NCBI GenBank assembly: GCA_021781255.1
Contig: JAJXXG010001201.1
Location: forward strand, 1-6,534
Reading direction: 5' to 3'
DNA length: 6,534 bases
Source: Acidobacteriota bacterium
GTDB lineage: Bacteria; Acidobacteriota; Terriglobia; Terriglobales; Acidobacteriaceae
This document shows, piece by piece, positions 1 through 4,887 of the stretch. The translations under genes were made by a program, and so were the position numbers. Under the pieces are notes generated by a model that worked only from the letters and a program-made list of their open reading frames with translations, made no database searches and had not been told where the DNA came from. Position 1 is the first letter of the stretch; each line of letters starts with the position of its first letter.

Positions 1-878
1 ACTCGCAGCACCACATCTCCCTGCACCCGCTGTTTCCGCGCCTCGCTCGTGTAGCGCACTGGCGGTTTTGAAAGCACTTCAAGATTCGTGGATACCGGAA
101 CCTCCGTTTTTGCCGGAGCCGCTGCCACAGCCGTCATCTGCGGAATTCCAGCCGATGCCACCCTGCCCGTCACCCCCGTCGCCGCTGTCCCCGTGCCCCT
201 CGGAATCCCCGCCGATGCCACCCGCCCCACCACGCCCGCATTCGACCCGGCCCTGGTGCCATTGCCAATGCCCGTTGACCCCACCACGCCCCTCGGCGCC
301 ACCGCAGGGCCAGTCATCCCGCCATACGGGTTCCCAATCGCCGCCACAGTCGCTGGCCGCGTCGCATTCGGATTCGGCGTCACACCGAAAGTCTGGCCCA
401 GATGAACAGGCGCCGTAGAGGGCTTCGCCTGCGGAACCTGCGCCGGTGCTGCCGCCGTCAGTGCCGCCTTCGGCTGCGGAGCCAGTACAATCGCCGGCTT
501 CGCCGCCTTCATCGCCGGCGCCGTCAGCTTCGCTTCCATCTCAATCGGTTTCAGCGCCGGCTTCGGCTCCTGCCGGGGCACATGGATCTTCGGAGCCTCC
601 AGCTTCACCTCCGCAGGCTTCGGCAGGTCCACCGGCTTCGGCGGAGGAATCCTTACCTTCACCTTCGGCGGCGGCGGAGGCGGCGTCGTCGGAAAGATCA
701 GCTCCGTCTGCTCATACTTATGCTCCTGAACGGCGTGTCGCGCTGCCATCCCCACGTAGAGTGCAGCCGCCAGAATCAGCAAATTCACAACCGAGCTGGT
801 GATAAATGAAGCTGACCTGCCCTCCGGTTCGGGGAGCAAGCCAAAGCTGATTCGTTCTGGGGAGTGATTCACCGGCAT
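1..878 (-). CDS. TonB-family energy transducer, N-terminal 292 residues (partial, 3' end off the window)
   Basis: Reading the minus strand from ATG at 878 gives an open frame to the left edge. A short cytoplasmic N-terminus (about residues 1-24) precedes one hydrophobic segment (about 25-47, including VVNLLILAAALYVGMAA). Then comes a long Pro/Ala/Lys-rich periplasmic spacer with PPPPPPKVKV at 66-75, and a Gly/Ala-rich stretch (about 160-255). The frame ends in VLSKPPVRYTSEARKQRVQG (268-287), the typical opening of the TonB C-terminal domain. Proteins of this layout carry proton-motive-force energy from ExbB/ExbD to outer-membrane receptors, or act as paralogues with unknown partners; no exbBD lies in the window. 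An in-frame stop precedes the ATG with no other start between, and AAGGA sits 8 bases upstream. Most of the C-terminal domain is missing only because the window ends. Codons are largely G-ending, so the plus strand here is C-rich. Family assignment is firm; the receptor served is unknown. Confidence 0.85.
   Translation of the reverse strand, partial: MPVNHSPERISFGLLPEPEGRSASFITSSVVNLLILAAALYVGMAARHAVQEHKYEQTELIFPTTPPPPPPKVKVRIPPPKPVDLPKPAEVKLEAPKIHVPRQEPKPALKPIEMEAKLTAPAMKAAKPAIVLAPQPKAALTAAAPAQVPQAKPSTAPVHLGQTFGVTPNPNATRPATVAAIGNPYGGMTGPAVAPRGVVGSTGIGNGTRAGSNAGVVGRVASAGIPRGTGTAATGVTGRVASAGIPQMTAVAAAPAKTEVPVSTNLEVLSKPPVRYTSEARKQRVQGDVVLR
141..260 (-). repeat. 60-base in-frame tandem duplication in the TonB-like spacer
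   Basis: Two adjacent 60-base units, 141-200 and 201-260, share their first part almost exactly (CGGAATTCCAGCCGATGCCA against CGGAATCCCCGCCGATGCCA) and are less alike afterwards. In the protein this gives GRVASAGIP twice, at residues 218-226 and 238-246, each preceded by GV(V/T). The period is a multiple of three, so the frame is kept. It looks like a spacer-length duplication that has since diverged. Confidence 0.7.
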
Positions 879-886
879 GTATTCAT

Positions 887-891
887 TCCTT
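887..891 (-). promoter_or_regulatory. Shine-Dalgarno of the TonB-like gene
   Basis: AAGGA on the minus strand, 8 bases before the ATG at 878. With the in-frame stop just upstream, it fixes the start of the TonB-like gene. Confidence 0.65.
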
Positions 892-1472
892 CGTCTTGTC
901 CATCAAAGCGGCTGGGAAACCCTGGTCCCGGGTCTGAAATGAACCCCGGTCGGTGCTCCATTGCGATCAGAAAACGGGTCCTGCGAATTCCGGTCGCACC
1001 TCGGGCAACTGCTAATGTACTCCAAATGCTGGACGCGACGTTGACACCAGATATTGCCGGCCTTTGGCTGGTCCTCATGTTCAGTTGGACAGTTTTCTCC
1101 CTGTATCGTCTCAGGCGGGAACAGCATGAGCAGCGCCGAGTCAATGGGTTTGATCTGGTTCTGATCCCCGCGCCTTGCCCATGCCGGGCAGGGAAGACAT
1201 CCGTTTTCGCGGGTTCGGTCTCAGTTCCCGCGCTCTCAGCGCACCGCCGGACGCGCCCGTGATTTGGGCGATCCGCGTCAGACGGGTTGTCCATCTCGTC
1301 TATCCCAGACATCCAGACGCTCCTGTGCAGGTCCAAGGCATCTGAGCTGAAGGAACTGCAGTCCCTCTCCATCAGGGAACAAGGGAAATCTGGCGTCCGG
1401 CTCAACCGGTGTCGTGCCTGCACTGGCAATCCATCTTGCGCATCCAGGACACTTGGAGCTTTCATCTGGCAG

Positions 1473-1487
1473 CCGCCTTCAAGGCGG
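1473..1487. repeat. 15-base perfect palindrome upstream of galE
   Basis: CCGCCTTCAAGGCGG is a perfect palindrome around the central C1480. It lies 90 bases before the galE start. As RNA it could form a 5-bp stem with a TTCAA loop. As DNA it has the symmetry of a dimeric repressor site. No T-run follows, so it is not a standard terminator. The function is unknown. Confidence 0.4.
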
Positions 1488-1527
1488 TCTTGGGAGGAGC
1501 CCGGTGAAGCAATTCCTCCATTCCTAG

Positions 1528-1533
1528 TGTAAT
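1528..1533 (+). promoter_or_regulatory. galE: Possible -10 element for galE
   Basis: TGTAAT matches the TATAAT consensus at five of six positions and lies 44 bases before the GTG start. No good -35 hexamer is present at 16-18 bases upstream, so this is only a candidate. Confidence 0.2.
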
Positions 1534-1563
1534 AGACTTACGGTATCGCAAAGCGCTAGGGAA

Positions 1564-1567
1564 AGGA
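1564..1567 (+). promoter_or_regulatory. galE: Shine-Dalgarno fixing the GTG start of galE
   Basis: AGGA inside GGGAAAGGACAG lies 10 bases before GTG at 1578. It supports the GTG as the true start, since the frame has no ATG that would leave the N-terminal Rossmann strand intact. Confidence 0.65.
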
Positions 1568-1577
1568 CAGAATTTTT

Positions 1578-2579
1578 GTGAAGATATTGGTTACGGGAGG
1601 AGCAGGCTATATCGGTGGTACGGTGGCAGGCCTCCTGGCCCAGCGCGGCCATAAGGCCATTGTTTTTGACAACCTCTGCCACGCCACGCGCGAGCACCTG
1701 CCCCCCGGCGTTCCCTTCGTCGAAGGGGATATCGCTGATCGCACCGCCCTTGAAAACCTTTTCATCGAGGCAAAAAATCAGGGCCAGCCCTTCGATGGCG
1801 TACTCCACTTCGCCGCACTCATTGAGGCCGGCGAGTCCATGCTCAAGCCCGAGATCTACTTCCGCAACAACACCGCCTCCACGCTCTCCCTGCTTGAGGC
1901 CATGCTCGCCCACGGCCCCCGCCGCCTCGTCTTTTCTTCCACCGCCGCCGTCTACGGCGAGCCCGAGCAGGTCCCCATCACGGAGGACGCCCGCCTCAAG
2001 CCCACCAACGCCTACGGCGAGTCCAAGCTCCTCGTCGAGCAGATGCTCACATGGCTCAACCGCATTCACGGCCTGCGTTACGCCTCCCTCCGCTACTTCA
2101 ACGTCGCCGGAGCCCCCGAAGGCCCCAGCGGCATCACCCGCGGCGAAGCCCACGAGCCCGAGTCCCACCTCATCCCCCTCATCCTCGACGTTGCCCTCGG
2201 CCGCCGCGCCTCCATCCGCATCTATGGCGACGACTACCCCACACCCGACGGCACCTGCATCCGCGACTACATTCATGTCTCTGACCTCGCCGACGCCCAC
2301 CTGCTCGCTCTCGACGCGCTTGAGCGGCACGACCGCCTCATCTTCAACCTCGGCAACGGCCAGGGCTTCAGCGTCCGCGAGGTCATCGACTCCGCCCGCC
2401 GCGTCACCGGCCACCCCATCCCCGCCGAAGTCCACCCCCGCCGCCCCGGCGACCCCGCCGTCCTCGTCGCCAGTTCCAGCAAAGCCATCCGCGAACTTGC
2501 CTGGCAGCCCCGCTACACCCAGCTCGACGACATCCTCCAAACCGCCTGGATCTGGCACCAGATGCGCTACAAACAGTAG
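1578..2579 (+). CDS. galE: UDP-glucose 4-epimerase
   Basis: Complete 333-residue cytosolic SDR-family enzyme that interconverts UDP-glucose and UDP-galactose with bound NAD, for galactose use and surface polysaccharide. The sequence starts MKILVTGGAGYIGG, with the NAD-binding TGGAGYIG at 6-13 and the cofactor-ribose DN at 31-32. The catalytic triad is Thr122 (in SSTAAVYG, where E. coli has Ser124), Tyr146 and Lys150 (YGESK). FNVAGA at 174-179, CIRDYIHV at 227-234 and RRPGDPA at 288-294 are family signatures for UDP-sugar binding. Length is normal for GalE. By my alignment the gate position, Tyr299 in E. coli, is Val295 here, which could allow N-acetylated substrates too; this is an inference. 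Translation starts at GTG. Codons are overwhelmingly C-ending. The gene stands alone, convergent with the downstream monooxygenase, and no clear terminator follows it. Confidence 0.95.
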   Translation: MKILVTGGAGYIGGTVAGLLAQRGHKAIVFDNLCHATREHLPPGVPFVEGDIADRTALENLFIEAKNQGQPFDGVLHFAALIEAGESMLKPEIYFRNNTASTLSLLEAMLAHGPRRLVFSSTAAVYGEPEQVPITEDARLKPTNAYGESKLLVEQMLTWLNRIHGLRYASLRYFNVAGAPEGPSGITRGEAHEPESHLIPLILDVALGRRASIRIYGDDYPTPDGTCIRDYIHVSDLADAHLLALDALERHDRLIFNLGNGQGFSVREVIDSARRVTGHPIPAEVHPRRPGDPAVLVASSSKAIRELAWQPRYTQLDDILQTAWIWHQMRYKQ

Positions 2580-2592
2580 TCAGTGTCCCGTG

Positions 2593-2607
2593 TCATCGCG
2601 GCAGTAT
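2593..2607 (+). repeat. Left copy of 15-base direct repeat flanking the monooxygenase gene
   Basis: TCATCGCGGCAGTAT, starting 14 bases after the galE stop codon, is identical to 4335-4349 in the same orientation. The bases before the two copies are also partly alike (GTGTCCCG here, GTGTGCCCCG there). To the right the copies diverge at once. Together they bracket about 1.73 kb containing one complete gene. Confidence 0.75.
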
Positions 2608-2704
2608 GCCACCCGCCGCAATTTCCTAACCTGTGGCTATACGGGAGTTAAGAGCGGTATACGCGTTTCACCAAGACGAATGGCCACTTGGACGCTGCAG
2701 CGAA

Positions 2705-2744
2705 AGGGCCGGCCCTCGGTTGCCCCATAGTGAGGAACGGCCCT
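2705..2744. terminator. Imperfect stem-loop between convergent galE and the monooxygenase gene
   Basis: AGGGCCG (2705-2711) pairs with CGGCCCT (2738-2744), and inside it CCTC (2714-2717) pairs with GAGG (2732-2735) around a 14-base loop. A second small stem, CCTGGT (2742-2747) with ACCAGG (2762-2767), overlaps it and directly follows the monooxygenase stop on the minus strand. Placement between convergent genes suggests a shared terminator, but there is no T-run on either strand, so the role is uncertain. Confidence 0.3.
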
Positions 2745-2767
2745 GGTTGCACGGTAGGCTGACCAGG

Positions 2768-4219
2768 TTATACCCTCAATTCCTTTCCGGCGATCTTTCG
2801 TGTGGCCAGCGCGAGCTCGACTTTATCGAGCCTGTCCTGGAAAAGTCCGATATCAGAGGTCAGCTTTTTGATCGCTTTGTAGGCGACTCCGATGTCGGAC
2901 CAAAGGTTGTCCACACCGCATTTCTTCCAATCGAACTTTTCGGCCTCTCCGCTCAGAATGTTCAACAACCGTTCTGCCCGTAAGTCATGCAGCTTGAGGA
3001 CTGATTGCAGCACTTCGGCATTGTTGATCCACTCACGCAGAATCGCAAGTATCTTCGATCCTTCACACTCCTGCTCTACGTGCCTTGCATCGTCAACAAA
3101 ACGGGTCAGAAGTTTAAGCAGATTGCGCAAAATGATGCGCGTCCCTTCGAGCGCTTTCTTTGAAACGAACAATTCGTACTGCTGATCGAATTTCAACCAC
3201 GCTCCGCTGTTATCGGCTGAGCGGTTGGTTCCCTTGAGTGCCTCGAAGAGGACCGTGAGCTGACTCACGCCGGCGAAGCCGGTGACCATTCCGGAGCCCG
3301 CTTCCGGATGCGGTGTTACGGCCGCATCTCCCACGATGACGGCTGGGAATGTAGGGCTGTAGAAGTGGCGTGCTCTCTGGATCGATACCTTGAACAATCC
3401 GGTGTTCTTTTGCACCTCTTTGATTTCTTGCAACAGTTGGGATTGAAAGCCTTCGGATACGGCTTTCAAAAGGGTGTGGAAGGCTTTTGTATTCTGCTGC
3501 AGGTACTTAAAGTCGTCCTTCGTGCACTGCGAGAGGGTAACCAGAAGGTAGTTGTGGTCGGCCGTGGGGAAAGCGATCTTCCCTGACACGATCTCGTTGG
3601 TCAGAACCGCAAACTTCGATTGCTGGGCGTAGTCTTTATTCCCATCGCTGATCCCGGGCTCGAAGATTCCATACGCAGCGTAGTTCTTGGCCTTTAGCCG
3701 GGTGAACTCAAATCCCAGAGTCTGCAAAATTAGTACATCGCGGGCGGCACTGCCCCCTGAGGCCACCACCAGCAGATCTGCGAACTGCTCTTTCGTTGGG
3801 GCGTGAGCCACAATACATTTGTTTTTATCGTCCCAGGGCGCGAGCGTGATCCGCATCCGCTTAAAACGTCGATCCACCATGATCTTTTCCCCGAGAATTG
3901 CTGAAACTGTGAAGCCGCGCTCCATGGTGACGCCAATCGACTGCGCTCTTTTCCACAGAGCCTCCTCGATTTTTGAGAATGCAATCGGTGAGCCTGTCTG
4001 GTCGCCCTGGTCCAGCGGATTCTTTGGCCAGAGTGTTTCGGCAACGCCGATTTGTTTCAGATGACTAACCAGAGCGTTATTCAGCGACGGCACGTTCGTT
4101 CTCGAGTAGCCGCCTCGCTTCTCGATGATCACAACATTCTCAAAGCAGCGCTTCGCCTCAATTGCGCACAATAGCCCGATTGGGCCTCCGCCGAGGATGA
4201 CCACGCGCGTGAATGGCAT
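2768..4219 (-). CDS. FAD-dependent monooxygenase-like protein with helical C-terminal extension
   Basis: Complete 483-residue protein. The N-terminal Rossmann fold begins VVILGGGPIG, with the dinucleotide motif GGGPIG at 10-15 and IIEKR at 31-35, where Glu33 should bind the FAD ribose. The second FAD motif of class A flavin monooxygenases is GDAAVTPHPEAGSG at 297-310, followed by a Gly/Ala helix. EKRGGYSRTN (33-42) resembles the EKRxxxSRNN stretch of MICAL-type hydroxylases as I remember them. From about 345 to the end lies a charged, Leu-rich, probably helical and partly coiled-coil region I cannot assign. No signal peptide or membrane span is seen. It probably uses FAD, NAD(P)H and O2, but the substrate is unknown; a non-oxygenase oxidoreductase is possible. 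GGAGGG lies 6 bases before the ATG. GC is lower and codons are more mixed than in galE and acs, and direct repeats flank the gene, suggesting acquisition. It has no operon partner. Confidence 0.85.
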   Translation of the reverse strand: MPFTRVVILGGGPIGLLCAIEAKRCFENVVIIEKRGGYSRTNVPSLNNALVSHLKQIGVAETLWPKNPLDQGDQTGSPIAFSKIEEALWKRAQSIGVTMERGFTVSAILGEKIMVDRRFKRMRITLAPWDDKNKCIVAHAPTKEQFADLLVVASGGSAARDVLILQTLGFEFTRLKAKNYAAYGIFEPGISDGNKDYAQQSKFAVLTNEIVSGKIAFPTADHNYLLVTLSQCTKDDFKYLQQNTKAFHTLLKAVSEGFQSQLLQEIKEVQKNTGLFKVSIQRARHFYSPTFPAVIVGDAAVTPHPEAGSGMVTGFAGVSQLTVLFEALKGTNRSADNSGAWLKFDQQYELFVSKKALEGTRIILRNLLKLLTRFVDDARHVEQECEGSKILAILREWINNAEVLQSVLKLHDLRAERLLNILSGEAEKFDWKKCGVDNLWSDIGVAYKAIKKLTSDIGLFQDRLDKVELALATRKIAGKELRV

Positions 4220-4225
4220 CTTTTT

Positions 4226-4231
4226 CCCTCC
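4226..4231 (-). promoter_or_regulatory. Strong Shine-Dalgarno of the monooxygenase gene
   Basis: GGAGGG on the minus strand, 6 bases from the ATG at 4219. It is the strongest ribosome binding site in the window and confirms this start. Confidence 0.7.
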
Positions 4232-4260
4232 GAGGAGAAAAGACTATCATCGGCAGGTGG

Positions 4261-4362
4261 CCCGCTCATTGACTCTCCCCTGCTCTGCCCGTGGAAGTAG
4301 TCTTGTGATCGGAAAATCGACTTGTGTGCCCCGATCATCGCGGCAGTATCGCGATGAGCGGG
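4261..4362. repeat. Nested and competing inverted repeats upstream of the monooxygenase gene
   Basis: CCCGCTCAT (4261-4269) is the exact complement of ATGAGCGGG (4354-4362). Between them TGATCGG (4306-4312) complements CCGATCA (4331-4337), and TCATCGCG (4335-4342) complements CGCGATGA (4350-4357). These pairings overlap and cannot all form at once. If the monooxygenase transcript starts above 4362 they would fall in its 5' leader. They may equally be protein-binding sites or remnants of an insertion end. Confidence 0.4.
4335..4357 (+). repeat. Right copy of the 15-base direct repeat, forming a perfect 8-7-8 inverted repeat
   Basis: Positions 4335-4349 repeat 2593-2607 exactly. Here the sequence continues into CGCGATGA (4350-4357), the perfect complement of its first eight bases, giving arms of 8 around the 7-base centre GCAGTAT. 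The left copy has only one arm and the centre. No T-run follows, which argues against a terminator. Arms of this size around a 6-8 base centre are typical of tyrosine-recombinase core sites, but no recombinase gene is visible. Confidence 0.65.
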
Positions 4363-4396
4363 TCGTCGCCCCAGGCTCGATGACTATAACGGTTGC

Positions 4397-4435
4397 CCCA
4401 CCCTTGTCCTTCGAGCCAGCGAAGGACAGGGTGGG
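4397..4435. repeat. Long intergenic hairpin, probable dispersed repeat
   Basis: CCCACCCTTGTCCTTCG (4397-4413) and CGAAGGACAGGGTGGG (4420-4435) form a 16-bp stem with one bulged T and the loop AGCCAG. GGT (4391-4393) and ACC (4438-4440) could add outer pairs. No T-run follows on either strand. From memory, CCCACCCT...AGGGTGGG hairpins are common between genes in Acidobacteriaceae, so I read it as a dispersed intergenic repeat; a transcription-attenuating role is possible. Confidence 0.6.
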
Positions 4436-4585
4436 ATACCGACGAACCCCAGGGCCCGAAAAAATCTTCCTTCCAATTTGCAGATCATTACCATCCAATC
4501 CCACACAATGGAAATGGATCGAAGAGAAGAGGAGCAATCAGGTATATCCCAGTCCGTACTGGATTCCGTCGAATCACCACCCCGG

Positions 4586-4616
4586 CTGGAAGCTAGTAGC
4601 TAGAGCCTGGAAGCTA
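4586..4616 (+). repeat. Short CTGGAAGCTA / AGCTAG repeats
   Basis: CTGGAAGCTA occurs at 4586-4595 and 4607-4616, a 21-base period, with AGCTAG at 4591-4596 and 4598-4603 in between. It looks like slippage-type local repetition. No role is evident. Confidence 0.5.
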
Positions 4617-4642
4617 CCCCCTCCCCCCCTCCCCCCTTTTTT
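4617..4642 (+). repeat. 26-base pure C/T tract
   Basis: C5-T-C7-T-C6-T6 with no purine. On the minus strand this is three long G runs separated by single A bases, able to form a G-quadruplex, and the C strand could form an i-motif. Such tracts are prone to slippage, so length may vary between cells or assemblies. It lies about 245 bases before acs and about 400 before the monooxygenase start. Confidence 0.65.
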
Positions 4643-4643
4643 A

Positions 4644-4671
4644 TTTGCAGTTTTCCACAAAATGTTTGCAG
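4644..4671 (+). promoter_or_regulatory. Paired TTTGCAG motifs, candidate binding site
   Basis: TTTGCAG at 4644-4650 and again at 4665-4671 are 21 bases apart start to start, two helical turns, in an AT-rich patch inside an otherwise GC-rich region. The second runs into GATAAT (4671-4676), which resembles a -10 element. The spacing to the first TTGCAG as a -35 is 20 bases, too long for a standard promoter, so a regulator site is at least as likely. Confidence 0.25.
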
Positions 4672-4761
4672 ATAATTTTGCCGCTGTCTTTCACGCATCT
4701 TCGCCCAGCGTCAATTCCACGAGCTGAGAGATCCCGCCTCTCACCGGCCGCCCACCCTCAC

Positions 4762-4791
4762 TTGCCGTGTGTGCCTCCGCCCCGTTAAAGT
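4762..4791 (+). promoter_or_regulatory. acs: Weak promoter candidate for acs
   Basis: TTGCCG (4762-4767) and TAAAGT (4786-4791), separated by 18 bases, each match the sigma-70 consensus at four of six positions and lie about 100 bases before the acs start. This level of match arises often by chance. Confidence 0.2.
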
Positions 4792-4873
4792 GACTCCCAA
4801 ACGCAATGCCTGCCGAAGCCGCGTAACCGTTGTCCCTGGCTCGCCGCGCCTTGCACGGACTCTTTCTTTCCCC

Positions 4874-4880
4874 AAGAGGG
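4874..4880 (+). promoter_or_regulatory. acs: Shine-Dalgarno of acs
   Basis: AAGAGGG lies 7 bases before ATG at 4888. It supports this start and hence the Ser/Ala-rich N-terminal tail. Confidence 0.5.
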
Positions 4881-4887
4881 CTCATTC

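Larger units (their letters stand above)
879..1577. other. Gene-poor divergent intergenic region
   Basis: About 700 bases between the divergent TonB-like gene and galE. The open frames present encode Arg/Ser/Cys-rich peptides with no recognisable motif, and none has a convincing ribosome binding site with coding-like third-position bias. Base composition is lower in GC and less skewed than in the flanking genes. No tRNA fold was found; one T-loop-like string at about 1157-1167 lacks the invariant bases. Visible structure is limited to a 6-bp hairpin (CGCGGG 1208-1213 with CCCGCG 1227-1232) and the palindrome at 1473-1487. The region could hold regulatory sequence for both genes, a decayed gene or an unrecognised RNA; nothing in it decides between these. 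Confidence 0.5.
4220..4887. other. Structured divergent intergenic region between the monooxygenase gene and acs
   Basis: Six hundred and sixty-eight bases without a supportable gene, lying between divergent starts, so promoters for both genes must be here unless transcription enters from elsewhere. In order it holds a set of inverted repeats (4261-4362), a long hairpin (4397-4435), short AGCTAG repeats (4586-4616), a C/T tract (4617-4642) and a pair of TTTGCAG repeats (4644-4671). The last 200 bases are a C-rich leader with no obvious structure. Confidence 0.6.

Noticed and set aside
1150..1175. T-arm-like string GGTTCTGATCC suggesting a tRNA
   Set aside because: The conserved purine and adenine of the T-loop are absent, and no acceptor, D or anticodon stems could be placed around it.
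864..1262. 132-codon open frame on the plus strand in the gene-poor region
   Set aside because: It has no ribosome binding site or recognisable domain. One hydrophobic patch (GLWLVLMFSWTVFSLY) is not enough, and it starts inside the TonB-like gene on the other strand.
869..1465. 198-codon open frame on the minus strand ending 10 bases inside the TonB-like gene
   Set aside because: Arg/Ser/Cys-rich with no motif and no coding-type base bias. Its GAGIRTR-like piece is a common spurious peptide in metagenomic data. The overlap with the TonB start is probably chance.
1524..2558. 344-codon Gly/Val-rich frame opposite galE
   Set aside because: A shadow created by the C-ending codons of galE; galE has all its catalytic motifs.
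2593..4349. CRISPR or transposon interpretation of the direct repeats
   Set aside because: Only two copies about 1.7 kb apart, no spacers, no transposase and no terminal inverted repeats at the edges.
4335..4357. Rho-independent terminator at the 8-7-8 inverted repeat
   Set aside because: No T-run follows on either strand, and the position lies upstream of both neighbouring genes, not downstream.
4508..4603. 31-codon frame on the plus strand (MEMDRREEEQ...)
   Set aside because: No Shine-Dalgarno, and its end falls in the AGCTAG repeats. Too short to support.
4125..4727. 200-codon plus-strand frame spanning the monooxygenase start and the intergenic region
   Set aside because: It runs antisense through the N-terminus of the monooxygenase and then through hairpin and C/T-tract DNA, with no motif.
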